Shown in pieces: positions 19,568 through 28,078 of a DNA stretch of 64,000 bases; the first letter of the stretch is position 1; each line of letters begins with the position of its first letter. The notes beneath the pieces were generated by a model that did no database searches, was not told where the DNA came from, and saw only the letters and a list, made by a program, of their open reading frames with translations. This DNA comes from JAAYAO01 sp051133435 (GTDB lineage: Bacteria > Actinomycetota > Actinomycetes > Propionibacteriales > Propionibacteriaceae), in assembly GCF_051133435.1 (NCBI RefSeq), contig NZ_JBPGNY010000003.1, positions 124,001-188,000 on the forward strand. The letters are read 5' to 3'. Both the position numbers and the translations under genes were made by a program.

Positions 19568-20497
19568 ATGCGCGTTTTCGAAGATGTCACGAAGGTCGTG
19601 GGCAACACCCCGCTGGTCAAGGTCAACCGTTCGGCCGAGGGTGCGGCGGCCAACGTCTACGCCAAGCTCGAGTATGTGAACCCCGGTCACTCGGTGAAGG
19701 ACCGGATCGGGGTTTCGATCGTCGACGCCGCCGAGGCGGCCGGCGAGTTGAAGCCCGGCGGCACCATCGTCGAGGGAACCTCGGGCAACACCGGTATCGC
19801 CTTGGCGATGGTCGGCGCGGCCCGCGGATACCGGGTGGTGCTGGCGATGCCGGAGACCATGTCGGCCGAGCGCAAGGCCGTGCTGAAGGCCTTCGGCGCC
19901 GAACTGGTGCTCACCCCCGGCTCGGAGGGCATGAAGGGCGCGGTGGCCAAGGCCAACGAGATCGTCGAGCAGACCGAGGGTGCGATTCTGGCCCGGCAGT
20001 TCGACAACCCGGCCAACGTCGAGATCCACCGCAACACCACCGCCGAGGAGATCTGGAACGACACCGACGGTGCGGTCGACATCTTCGTCGGCGGGATCGG
20101 CACCGGCGGCACCATCAGCGGTGTCGGCCAGGTGCTCAAGGAGCGCAAGCCCGAGGTGCAGATTGTCGCGGTCGAGCCGGCCGATTCCCCGCTGCTGACC
20201 GAGGGCAAGGCCGGTCCGCACAAGATTCAGGGCTTGGGCGCGAACTTCCTGCCGTCGATTCTGGATCGTTCGGTGATCGACGAGGTGATCGACGTCCAGC
20301 TCGACGACGCGATCACCACCGCCCGCAGCGCCGGCCCCAAGGACGGACTGCTGATCGGGATTTCGGGCGGTGCTGCCCTGTGGGCCGCCCTCGAGGTCGC
20401 CAAGCGTCCCGAGAACGAGGGCAAGAACATCGTGGTGGTACTTCCTGACTTCGGCGAGCGTTACCTGTCGACGGTGCTCTACGCCGACCTGGTCTGA
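19568..20497 (+). CDS. cysK: Cysteine synthase (O-acetylserine sulfhydrylase)
   Basis: Makes cysteine from O-acetylserine and sulfide with PLP. The 309-residue length is normal. PLP-binding Lys near residue 44 lies in NPGHSVKDRIG, the substrate loop TSGNTG follows near 71, the phosphate-binding loop is GIGTGGTISG, and GISGGAALWAA lies near the end. The stop overlaps the start of cysE as TGATG, so the two enzymes that make and use O-acetylserine are coupled. Confidence 0.95.
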   Translation: MRVFEDVTKVVGNTPLVKVNRSAEGAAANVYAKLEYVNPGHSVKDRIGVSIVDAAEAAGELKPGGTIVEGTSGNTGIALAMVGAARGYRVVLAMPETMSAERKAVLKAFGAELVLTPGSEGMKGAVAKANEIVEQTEGAILARQFDNPANVEIHRNTTAEEIWNDTDGAVDIFVGGIGTGGTISGVGQVLKERKPEVQIVAVEPADSPLLTEGKAGPHKIQGLGANFLPSILDRSVIDEVIDVQLDDAITTARSAGPKDGLLIGISGGAALWAALEVAKRPENEGKNIVVVLPDFGERYLSTVLYADLV

Positions 20498-21099
20498 TGC
20501 GTAACCAGAAGCGCTCCAAGCCCGAGTTGCCCGATTGGGTGGCTCGGGCTCGGGCGCGTTTCAACGAGGATCTCGAAACCGCCTTCGCCCACGACCCGGC
20601 CGCCCGCACCCGGATGGAGTTGGTGCTGGCCTACCCGGGGCTGCACGCGATCTGGTTGCACCGGGTGGCCCATGCGATGTGGACGAAGTCGCCGCTGCTG
20701 AGATTGCCCGCCCGGGTGCTGTCGCATCTGAACCGGGCCCTGACCGGTATCGAGATTCATCCCGGCGCCCAGTTGGGTCGTCGCTTTTTCATCGATCACG
20801 GGATGGGCGTGGTGATCGGTGAGACCGCCGAGGTCGGCGATGACGTGATGCTCTACCACCAGGTCACCCTGGGTGGTCGCACGATGAACCCCGGCAAACG
20901 CCACCCCACCTTGGAGGACGGCGTGGTGGTCGGGGCCGGCGCGAAGATTCTCGGGCCGGTGGTGGTCGGGGCCGGGGCGCAGATCGGGGCGAATGCGGTC
21001 GTGACGCGCAGTGTCAACTCCGGGCACACCGTGCTCGGCGTGCCGGGCAAGCCCCGCGACCCGAGTGAAATCTCGGTGGAACCCGAGTGGTTCATCTGA
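20497..21099 (+). CDS. cysE: Serine O-acetyltransferase
   Basis: Acetylates serine from acetyl-CoA, the first step of cysteine synthesis. The 200 residues contain the helical N-terminal domain and left-handed beta-helix hexapeptide repeats (IEIHPGAQLGRRFFIDHGMG, VVIGETAEVGDDVMLYHQV), including the catalytic His/Asp of IDHGMGVVIGE. The C-terminal end (VPGKPRDP...EPEWFI) is longer than in short actinobacterial forms and ends in Ile, the residue that in other bacteria inserts into CysK to form the cysteine synthase complex. Confidence 0.95.
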   Translation: MRNQKRSKPELPDWVARARARFNEDLETAFAHDPAARTRMELVLAYPGLHAIWLHRVAHAMWTKSPLLRLPARVLSHLNRALTGIEIHPGAQLGRRFFIDHGMGVVIGETAEVGDDVMLYHQVTLGGRTMNPGKRHPTLEDGVVVGAGAKILGPVVVGAGAQIGANAVVTRSVNSGHTVLGVPGKPRDPSEISVEPEWFI

Positions 21100-21132
21100 T
21101 TGCGCACGCCGAGATCAGCGGTCAGCATGCCC

Positions 21133-21138
21133 TAGGCT
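21133..21138 (+). promoter_or_regulatory. -10 box for a probable leaderless transcript
   Basis: TAGGCT, 7 nt, then the ATG at 21146. Sequence and spacing match those at 13144. Confidence 0.5.
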
Positions 21139-21145
21139 GCCTGGC

Positions 21146-21448
21146 ATGAGCGACCCCACCGAAGCGGCTCGGGCCGAATTGCTGCGGTTGCGCGGCACCA
21201 TCGACAATCTGGACGCAGCCCTGGTGCACCTGCTGGCCGAACGGTTCAAGACCACCCAGCAGGTTGGCCGGTTGAAGGCCCGGCACGGTTTTCCGCCCGC
21301 CGACCCGGCCCGGGAGAGTCGTCAGATCGAGCGGTTGCGTCAGTTGGCGGCCGAGGCCGAGTTGGACCCGGAGTTTGCCGAAAAGTTCTTGAACTTCATC
21401 GTCCGTGAAGTGGTGCGACATCACGAGGCGATCGCCCGCGAACAGTGA
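21146..21448 (+). CDS. AroQ-class chorismate mutase
   Basis: A 100-residue all-helical protein. LRGTIDNLDAALVHLLAERF followed by QVGRLKARHGFPPADPARE matches the first helix and the catalytic Arg/Lys of AroQ enzymes, which convert chorismate to prephenate for Phe and Tyr. The last helix ends in VREVVRHHEAI. It could also be a domain that acts only with a DAHP synthase partner, as in mycobacteria. It has its own promoter and terminator, so it is transcribed alone. Confidence 0.85.
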   Translation: MSDPTEAARAELLRLRGTIDNLDAALVHLLAERFKTTQQVGRLKARHGFPPADPARESRQIERLRQLAAEAELDPEFAEKFLNFIVREVVRHHEAIAREQ

Positions 21449-21481
21449 CTTCCGGCCGGTATGGATGTCGGCCGACCGAAA

Positions 21482-21525
21482 GGTCAGGGGCCTCCCCCGC
21501 GCAATGCGTGGAGAGGCCCCTGACC
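21482..21525. terminator. 13-bp hairpin between convergent genes
   Basis: GGTCAGGGGCCTC pairs exactly with 21513-21525 across an 18-nt loop, between the chorismate mutase and the leftward SDR gene. Confidence 0.6.
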
Positions 21526-21538
21526 GGGTAGGGCTCGT

Positions 21539-22333
21539 TCAGTCCCGCGGCGGCAGCAACTTGAGGGAGTGCTCGTAGATCTGCTGCAGCACCTTCGCGC
21601 GGTCGGGGCTGCGCCGGGCGCTCATGCTTTCCTCGTTGCCGTCGGAGAACTTCACCGGGCTGGTGCCGAAGTTCTCGAAAGCGTCGCGGGCCACGTCCGC
21701 CGGGTCGGAGACGACCATGCCCGGAATATCGAAGTTCAGGCCGGCACGCTCCATGGCCGGGGTACGCACCACACCGAGCACCAGCTCCATCACGTCGACG
21801 TTGTACTTGCGCAATTCCAGCCACATGCTCTCGGTGAAGACACTCTTGAAGGCCTTGGCGGCGGCGTAGACGCTGATCTCGGCCGAGCCACTCAGGCCCG
21901 CGCCGGAACCGGACACCAAGATGCCGCCGCGGCCACGATCGGCAAGACGCTTGCCGAAGTACTGCATCAGACGCATGGTGGCGCCGATGTTCAGGTCGAC
22001 GACCTTCTGGAACTTCTCGAGATCACCGGTGATGAACTCGTGGCCGTAGGTATTGGCGCCCGGGTTGTGGAAGTAGAAGCCGATGTCGAGATCCTTGGTG
22101 GCCTCGATGATGTCGTCCATCGATGCCGGGTCGGTGAGGTCGACCGAGACGGTACGGACCTCGACACCCTTGGCGCGCACGGCTTCGGCCGCCGCGGCCA
22201 GTGGTTCGGGCTTGCGGGCGATGAGGACGGAGTTGATCCCCACGTCAGCCAGCAACAGCGCGAACTCCGGACCCACACCTTCCGAGCCGCCGGCAATGAC
22301 AGCCCACGGTCCATATTTTTCCACGTCGAACAT
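21539..22333 (-). CDS. Short-chain dehydrogenase/reductase
   Basis: A 264-residue NAD(P)-dependent oxidoreductase of unknown substrate. The cofactor loop reads GGSEGVG near residue 17 (a variant of GxxxGxG) and the catalytic pair is YAAAK near 155 with the Ser in SGSGAGLSG. Asp-Leu-Thr (DLTDPAS) gives the adenine-site Asp. It resembles acyl-chain SDRs such as 17-beta-hydroxysteroid or 3-oxoacyl reductase-like proteins. AAAGGATCG precedes the ATG. It stands alone, next to a lower-GC gap. Confidence 0.8.
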   Translation of the reverse strand: MFDVEKYGPWAVIAGGSEGVGPEFALLLADVGINSVLIARKPEPLAAAAEAVRAKGVEVRTVSVDLTDPASMDDIIEATKDLDIGFYFHNPGANTYGHEFITGDLEKFQKVVDLNIGATMRLMQYFGKRLADRGRGGILVSGSGAGLSGSAEISVYAAAKAFKSVFTESMWLELRKYNVDVMELVLGVVRTPAMERAGLNFDIPGMVVSDPADVARDAFENFGTSPVKFSDGNEESMSARRSPDRAKVLQQIYEHSLKLLPPRD

Positions 22334-22869
22334 GAACGATCCTTTCGATGGGTTGATTCGGGGTATTGGTGATATTCGGAGCGTGCAGGAAGTAATTCCC
22401 AGAGAGTCTCGAGTGCACCTCGACAACCTCATTACAGAAGGCGGATTCCCGCCGAAACAAATAGCGTCGATCCGGTGAGGTGACCTTGAGCGCATCAGCT
22501 CAACAGGCCCGCCACCAACCCTCCAAAGACTTCCTGGCGCATACGAAAGGGACCCTTCTCTGAACCACGTTGATCACCAAATCTCAACGGAAGTTAGCAG
22601 CGATACAGAAAGCTGGAAAGAAGTATTCCCAGTGGCGCGTCATTGCCATACTCATGAGCCCAACGGGATGATTTCCAGCAAACTCCGCAAGCCAGTAATG
22701 CTGTTCTCTACTGAATTCTTCGACACCGCAGAGCTTTTCAAGAGCGCGTGATCGGGGTGTCTGTGCGCCCAAGGGTTGTCCATCGCGGACTTCGGCCCAG
22801 CGCGTGCATCGGGCCTCTTGCTACAGTCAACCTCTCGATAGGCCCTTGGCATCGGAAGGGTGGGTACCT
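22334..22869. other. 536-bp gap of visibly lower GC, no clear gene
   Basis: The stretch 22560-22750 is close to half A+T, unlike the flanking genes, and holds only short frames. A leftward frame at 22584-22772 (62 codons) has no recognisable family. No tRNA, repeat or integrase trace was seen. It may be a decayed insertion or the remnant of a lost gene beside the SDR enzyme. A ribosome site (GGAAGGG) for the next gene lies at its right end. Confidence 0.45.
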
Positions 22870-23277
22870 GTGAGCACACGCGCCGCCACACCGCCTGCTG
22901 CGGCGACCCCGGCGTCCAGTGCCCCGGACCGATTCATGCACCGGGTACTGCGTACCTCGAAGCCTACGAAAGCCGGTGATGCCGCGGCCCACCGAGCGTT
23001 TCGCATCTCACTGGTGATCTCCGCGGTGCGCTGCCTGGCCACCTACCTGCTGGTGCCGATCCTGATCCCGCTGGTGAACGTGGCCGGAGTCGTGGCCGCT
23101 CCGATCGGCATCGCGTTGTGTGCGGTCGCTGTGGTGAACGGCATCATCGCCCTGCGCCGATTCTGGACGGCCGATCACAAGCAGAAGTGGCTCTACACCT
23201 GGTTCATGGTGGCCGTGTTCGCGGTACTCGCCATTGCCCTGGTCGCCGACATCAACAGATTGGTCAACGGAGCATGA
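22870..23277 (+). CDS. Small membrane protein
   Basis: The GTG at 22870 follows GGAAGGG by 8 nt and gives 135 residues: an Ala/Pro-rich N-terminus, a polar stretch with basic residues (HRVLRTSKPTKAG), then three hydrophobic helices separated by a charged loop (RRFWTADHKQKW). No family recognised. It starts a three-gene operon in which each stop overlaps the next start, so the products probably work together in the membrane. Confidence 0.7.
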   Translation: MSTRAATPPAAATPASSAPDRFMHRVLRTSKPTKAGDAAAHRAFRISLVISAVRCLATYLLVPILIPLVNVAGVVAAPIGIALCAVAVVNGIIALRRFWTADHKQKWLYTWFMVAVFAVLAIALVADINRLVNGA

Positions 23278-23459
23278 CCCAGCACAAGAACGAGCCGCTC
23301 GAGACCGACCCCGACGACACCGTCGGCGAGGACGCCGAGGTCGATTCCCCCGCCGAGACCGCGTCCGATGACCTGTCGGCACGCGGCTGGGTCACCATCG
23401 GACTCTTCGTGGTGATCGCGGTGATCTTCCTCGTGGTGTGCCTACCGCTGATCGTGTGA
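23274..23459 (+). CDS. Single-pass membrane protein with acidic N-terminus
   Basis: A 61-residue protein with an acidic N-terminal half (ETDPDDTVGEDAEVDSPAE) and one C-terminal helix (VTIGLFVVIAVIFLVVCLPL). The ATG overlaps the previous stop as ATGA and its own stop overlaps the next start as TGATG. Function unknown. Confidence 0.7.
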   Translation: MTQHKNEPLETDPDDTVGEDAEVDSPAETASDDLSARGWVTIGLFVVIAVIFLVVCLPLIV

Positions 23460-24370
23460 TGAACTCATCCAACCCGGCAGCCGCCCGCCCGTGGTGGACG
23501 GGGCTGGCGTGCGGGATCATCGCGGGGGTACTGGGCTTGGGGCCGTGGCTGTTTTCCGGCCGTCGGCTGCCCCTGCAGAATCTGTGGGCGGAACAGACCC
23601 TGCCCGAGGACATGCCCTGGGCGATGCTGCCCATCAATCAGTACTACCTGCTGTTGCTGGTCGCCCTACTGACTGTCGGTGGACTTCTGGCCGGTCTGGC
23701 GGGTCACCTGATCCGTGCCCCACGTTGGGCCGTGCATGTCGGCGTGTTGGTGATTCAAGGCGTCGCGGCGGTGCAATCGCTGATGGTGGTCGCCGGCGGA
23801 CTCAATACCGCCGACACCCGCGCGCAGATTTATCTCTCCGCGATGACCTCCGTTGTGCTCTTCGGCATGGCCCTGACCCACATGGTCATCTGGCTGATTC
23901 TGCGCAACGGTCGCGCTTCGACCGCGATCGCTGTCGGCCTGGCAGCGTTTCCGATCACGGAGTGGATCACCGAATGGTTCCGGCTGGCCGCCGGACCGAT
24001 TGGGGCCCCGGTGGAGGTGACCACCTGGATGCCGTGGCTGCCCGCCCTGATCGCTGGCGTCGCGCTCGGCTGGTGCGGGTGGCGACCTCCGTCCCGCCTC
24101 ACCGCCTGGGTACTGAACCTGCTCGTGCTCTGGCTCGGATCGGCCCTGATCACCGCCGTACAGATGGTGGCGGGCAGCCGCGCCATCCTGGGTCGGGGCG
24201 CCGAGGCCGTCACCGCGTTCGTGGACTTCCTGCTGGCCGGGCTCGGCCCGGCGGGGACGGGCCTGTATCTACTCCTGGCGGCCCTGGCGATCGCCTTGAT
24301 CGTGTTCGCGCTGCGCACTGTGTGGTTCCGACATCGGAACCAGTCCGGCCCGAACCCACGAGGGCGCTGA
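23459..24370 (+). CDS. Polytopic membrane protein
   Basis: A 303-residue protein with about eight hydrophobic helices, beginning near residue 13 (GLACGIIAGVLGLGPWLFSG), and many Trp residues at helix ends. The C-terminus is basic (RHRNQSGPNPRGR). It is coupled to the two small membrane proteins upstream. No motif identifies its activity. The last codons form one arm of the following hairpin. Confidence 0.65.
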   Translation: MNSSNPAAARPWWTGLACGIIAGVLGLGPWLFSGRRLPLQNLWAEQTLPEDMPWAMLPINQYYLLLLVALLTVGGLLAGLAGHLIRAPRWAVHVGVLVIQGVAAVQSLMVVAGGLNTADTRAQIYLSAMTSVVLFGMALTHMVIWLILRNGRASTAIAVGLAAFPITEWITEWFRLAAGPIGAPVEVTTWMPWLPALIAGVALGWCGWRPPSRLTAWVLNLLVLWLGSALITAVQMVAGSRAILGRGAEAVTAFVDFLLAGLGPAGTGLYLLLAALAIALIVFALRTVWFRHRNQSGPNPRGR

Positions 24371-24414
24371 ACGGCACAGCAAATATCGTCGCGGTAACTC
24401 GCTCAGCGCCCTCG
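24359..24414. terminator. Long-loop hairpin between convergent genes
   Basis: CGAGGGCGCTGA pairs with TCAGCGCCCTCG across a 32-nt loop, between the membrane-protein operon and guaB3. The left arm includes the stop codon of the upstream gene. Confidence 0.5.
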
Positions 24415-24432
24415 TAGGACAGCTTCGGGAAA

Positions 24433-25539
24433 CTAGCTGCGCAACACCACCTGCACCCGCTGGAACTCCTTCACCTCGGTGTAGCCGGTGGTGGCCATCG
24501 CCCGGCGCAACGCTCCGGCGAGGTTCATCGTGCCGTCGGGCACGTGCGAGGGGCCCAGCAGCACTTCTTCGATGGTGCCCAGGGCCTCGAACTTGACCCG
24601 CTCACCGCGCGGCAGGTTCGGGTGCCAGGCCTCGGCACCCCAGTGGTAACCCTTGCCGGGTGCCTCGGTGGCCCGGGCCAGCGGAGAGCCGACCATCACC
24701 GCATCGGCACCGCAGGCGATCGCCTTGGCGATATCGCCCGAGCGGCCGACCGCCCCGTCGGCGATCACGTGCACATAGCGGCCACCCGATTCGTCCAGGT
24801 AATCCCGGCGGGCCTCGGCGACATCGGAGATCGCGGTCGCCATCGGCACCTCGATGCCGAGGACGTCGCGGGTGGTGTGGGCAGCCCCACCACCGAACCC
24901 GACCAGCACCCCGGCGGCACCGGTGCGCATCAGGTGCAGGGCGGCGGTGTAGGTGGCCACGCCACCGACCATCACCGGCACCTCGATGTCGTAGATGAAC
25001 TTCTTCAGGTTGAGCGGCTCCTGCTGCGAGGAGACGTGCTCGGCCGACACCGTGGTGCCGCGAATCACGAAGAAGTCAGGTGCGGCACGCACCACCACGT
25101 CGGCGAACTCCTGGGTGTTCTGCGGCGACAGCGCACCAGCCACCGGCACATCGGCATCGCGAATCTGCTTCAGCCGTTCGGTGATCAGCTCGGGCTGGAT
25201 CGGCTCGAGGTAGAGCTCCTGCATCCGGGTGGTGGCGGCCACCGGATCACCGATGCCGGCCAGTTCCTCCAGCAGCGGGGTGGGGTCCTCGTAGCGGGTC
25301 CACAGGCCCTCGAGGTTCAACACCCCGAGCCCGCCGAGGCGGCCGACCTCGATCGCGGTGGCCGGGGACATGATCGAGTCCATCGGTGCGGCGACCATCG
25401 GGAGTTCGAAGGACTGCGCGTCGATCTGCCAATTCAGCGACACCTCCTCCGGGCCCCGGGTGCGGCGCGCCGGGACGATCGCCACCTCGTCCAGCGAGAA
25501 GGCGCGCTCGGCACGCTTGGATCTACCGATGTCAATCAT
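24433..25539 (-). CDS. guaB3: GuaB3-type IMP dehydrogenase family protein
   Basis: A 368-residue (beta/alpha)8-barrel related to IMP dehydrogenase but without CBS domains. PMVAAPMDSIMSPATAIE and GGRYVHVIADGAVGRSGDIA match the GuaB3 family of actinobacteria and cyanobacteria. The loop that in GuaB carries the catalytic Cys reads GFGGGAAHTTRD here, with no Cys, so ordinary IMP oxidation is not expected. Some family members have been described as GMP reductases, but the activity of this one is open. It lies 11 bp behind guaB and is co-transcribed. Confidence 0.88.
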   Translation of the reverse strand: MIDIGRSKRAERAFSLDEVAIVPARRTRGPEEVSLNWQIDAQSFELPMVAAPMDSIMSPATAIEVGRLGGLGVLNLEGLWTRYEDPTPLLEELAGIGDPVAATTRMQELYLEPIQPELITERLKQIRDADVPVAGALSPQNTQEFADVVVRAAPDFFVIRGTTVSAEHVSSQQEPLNLKKFIYDIEVPVMVGGVATYTAALHLMRTGAAGVLVGFGGGAAHTTRDVLGIEVPMATAISDVAEARRDYLDESGGRYVHVIADGAVGRSGDIAKAIACGADAVMVGSPLARATEAPGKGYHWGAEAWHPNLPRGERVKFEALGTIEEVLLGPSHVPDGTMNLAGALRRAMATTGYTEVKEFQRVQVVLRS

Positions 25540-25550
25540 GTGTCAGCTCC

Positions 25551-27065
25551 TCAGCCCGCGTAGTTCGGGGCTTCGACGGTCATTTGAATGTCGTGGGGGT
25601 GGGATTCGCGCAGCCCCGCCGAGGTGATCCGGGTGAACCGGCCACGGCTGTGCAGTTCGGGAATCGTGCGCGCCCCGGTGTAGAACATCGACTGCCGCAA
25701 CCCGCCGATCAGCTGGTAGGAGACCTGCGACAGCGGCCCCCGGTAGGAGACCTGCCCCTCGATGCCCTCGGCGATGATCTTGTCATCACTGGTGACGTCG
25801 CCCTGGAAGTAACGGTCCTTGGAGTAGGACGTGCGGCCGCGGGCGGCCATCGCACCCAGCGAGCCCATGCCCCGGTACGACTTGTACTGCTTGCCGTTGA
25901 TGAACACCAGCTCCCCGGGCGATTCCTCACAGCCGGCCAGCAGGGATCCGAGCATCACCGAGTCGGCCCCGGCCACCAGAGCCTTGGCGATATCACCGGA
26001 GTACTGCAGACCGCCGTCGCCGATCACCGGCACCCCGGCCGGACGGCAGGCCGCTGCCGCGGCGTGGATGGCGGTCACCTGCGGCACCCCGACCCCGGCC
26101 ACCACCCGGGTGGTGCAGATCGATCCGGGCCCGACGCCGACCTTGACCGCGTCGGCACCGGCCTCGACCAGGGCCTTGGCGCCCTCGTAGGAGGCGACGT
26201 TGCCGCCGACGATGTCGACGTTCTTCGCGGCCGGTTCGGCCTTCAGCCGGCGGATCATGTCGATTTCACCGCGGGAGTGACCGTGGGCGGTGTCGACCAC
26301 CAGCAGGTCGACGCCCTGTTCGATCAGTGCCATCGCGCGATCCCAGGCGTCGCCGTAGAACCCGATCGCCGCACCGACCCGCAGCCGGCCCTGGTCGTCC
26401 TTGGTGGCCAGCGGGTACTCGTCGGCCTTGACGTAATCCTTCAGCGTGATCAGGCCCTGCAGCCGGCCCTGTTCGTCGACCAGGGGCAGCTTCTCGATCT
26501 TGTGCTTGGCCAGCAGCCCCATCGCGTCCTCGCTGCTGATCCCGACCGGGCCGGTGACCAGCGGCATCTTGGTCATCACCTCGTGGACGGGACGTTCGGG
26601 GTCGTTCTCGAAGCGCAGGTCACGGTTGGTGATGATGCCGAGCAGCATCATCTCGTCGTCGACCACCGGTACCCCGGAGATCCGGAAGTGCCCACACAAC
26701 TCGTCCACCTCACGCAGGGTCGCGTCCGGGGAGATGGTGATCGGGGCGGCAACCATGCCGGCCTCGGAGCGCTTCACCTGATCGACCATGCCGGCCTGCT
26801 GCTCGATCGACATATTGCGGTGCAGGATGCCGATGCCGCCCTGGCGGGCCATCGCCACCGCCATCCGGTGCTCGGTGACGGTGTCCATCGCCGAGCTGAC
26901 CAGGGGCACTTTCATCGTGATGTTGCGGCTGATGCGGGTTTCGGTATCGACCTCGGACGGGATCACATCGGTTTCCTGCGGCACCAACAGCACGTCGTCG
27001 AAGGTCAACCCCATCGGGGCGAACGCCTCCGGCACGCCGGCTCCGGTCAAACCTGGCTCGGACAT
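25551..27065 (-). CDS. guaB: IMP dehydrogenase
   Basis: Oxidises IMP to XMP with NAD, the committed step to GMP, upstream of GuaA. The 504-residue protein has the barrel N-terminus TFDDVLLVPQETDVIPSEVD, two CBS domains at about 95-215, the catalytic loop GPGSICTT with Cys near residue 317, and the flap RGMGSLGAMAARG. GAGAGGTGAG precedes the ATG at 27065, so the longer reading upstream is not used. guaB3 follows 11 bp later. Confidence 0.96.
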   Translation of the reverse strand: MSEPGLTGAGVPEAFAPMGLTFDDVLLVPQETDVIPSEVDTETRISRNITMKVPLVSSAMDTVTEHRMAVAMARQGGIGILHRNMSIEQQAGMVDQVKRSEAGMVAAPITISPDATLREVDELCGHFRISGVPVVDDEMMLLGIITNRDLRFENDPERPVHEVMTKMPLVTGPVGISSEDAMGLLAKHKIEKLPLVDEQGRLQGLITLKDYVKADEYPLATKDDQGRLRVGAAIGFYGDAWDRAMALIEQGVDLLVVDTAHGHSRGEIDMIRRLKAEPAAKNVDIVGGNVASYEGAKALVEAGADAVKVGVGPGSICTTRVVAGVGVPQVTAIHAAAAACRPAGVPVIGDGGLQYSGDIAKALVAGADSVMLGSLLAGCEESPGELVFINGKQYKSYRGMGSLGAMAARGRTSYSKDRYFQGDVTSDDKIIAEGIEGQVSYRGPLSQVSYQLIGGLRQSMFYTGARTIPELHSRGRFTRITSAGLRESHPHDIQMTVEAPNYAG

Positions 27066-27193
27066 ACTCACCTCTCGGCAGTTGCGGGACCCGGACCATG
27101 CTACCCCTCGGCACACCGGCCGCGAGCCGCCGATCAGCCACCTGCCGATCGGCCCACCGGGAAGTTCGGCGGTCTTTCGAGCCCGCGGCTATC

Positions 27194-27199
27194 TATCCT
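27194..27199 (+). promoter_or_regulatory. -10 box for a probable leaderless transcript
   Basis: TATCCT is followed by 6 nt and the ATG at 27206. No ribosome site is present. Confidence 0.45.
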
Positions 27200-27205
27200 C
27201 GAACC

Positions 27206-28054
27206 ATGAGCGCACCAGGATGGTTTCCCGACCCGGCCGGCACCCCGGGCCGGTTCCGGTACTGGGACGGGAAGACCTGGTCGCAGGTCACCACCGACAA
27301 CCCGGCCGGCACCCCTCCCCCGCCCCCGTCCGGAGGGGCCGGTGGCCCCGGCGCACCGGGCGGACGCAGCAAGCTGTTGTGGCCGATTCTCGGTGTGGTG
27401 GTGGCCTTGGCCCTGATCGCCTCGGTGGTGTGGGTGGTCGGCAATCTGCGCGGTGGTGGCGGTGATGGCCCGGGAACCAGTGGCCGCAAACCCAGCCCCA
27501 GCCAGGATGTCTGCCCCCAGGACGACACCCCGATCGAGTCCCGCACGCCGCAGCCCAATGACGGCCGGGTCCACGGCGGACGATTGTCCTTTCCGAAACA
27601 AGGGCCGCCGTGGAGTGCGCCGAAGCCGGACAACCGGATCGCCTTCGGTCGCGACGCGACTCACCAGGACATCGTGATCGAGCAGGATCCGACCTGGGTG
27701 GCCGGCATCTTCGTCGCCGATCTGGTGGCCGGGGACGGTTTCTTCGGGCCGGAACAGGGCGCTGCGGTGGTGCTGAAGTGCATCACCGGAAGCTTCTACG
27801 GCGACACCGACATCAGCCGCGACGACCAGCGCAGCGAAGCCATCAAGGTCGACGGCCACGATGCCTGGGTGATCGAAACCTGGCTCGGGTTCGACGTGCC
27901 CGGGGTGGAGGCCAAGCGCGAGTACGTGATCGTGGTGATCGTGGAGACCGAACCGGGCGCGGCCGCGGTGTACTTCGCCTCGATTCCGGAGAACGCCGAG
28001 CAGTACATCAAACCGGCGCAGGATCTGATCGGACAGTTGAAGGTCAGCGACTGA
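27206..28054 (+). CDS. DUF2510 domain membrane protein
   Basis: A 282-residue protein. The first 25 residues (APGWFPDPAGTPGRFRYWDG, then KTW) are a DUF2510 module, a small WW-like motif common in actinobacterial membrane proteins. A Pro/Gly linker, one helix at about 55-77 (LLWPILGVVVALALIASVVW) and an extracytoplasmic domain follow. The domain has Cys at both ends (QDVCPQDD and VLKCITG) and hints of lipoprotein LpqN/DUF-type folds. Function unknown. Confidence 0.75.
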   Translation: MSAPGWFPDPAGTPGRFRYWDGKTWSQVTTDNPAGTPPPPPSGGAGGPGAPGGRSKLLWPILGVVVALALIASVVWVVGNLRGGGGDGPGTSGRKPSPSQDVCPQDDTPIESRTPQPNDGRVHGGRLSFPKQGPPWSAPKPDNRIAFGRDATHQDIVIEQDPTWVAGIFVADLVAGDGFFGPEQGAAVVLKCITGSFYGDTDISRDDQRSEAIKVDGHDAWVIETWLGFDVPGVEAKREYVIVVIVETEPGAAAVYFASIPENAEQYIKPAQDLIGQLKVSD

Positions 28055-28078
28055 GTGGTTGAGGGACGAAGCGGTAGT

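Noticed and set aside
28055..28078. GTGGTTGAGGGACGAAGC as member of a dispersed repeat
   Set aside because: Only one short partial copy is visible here, not enough to support a repeat family.
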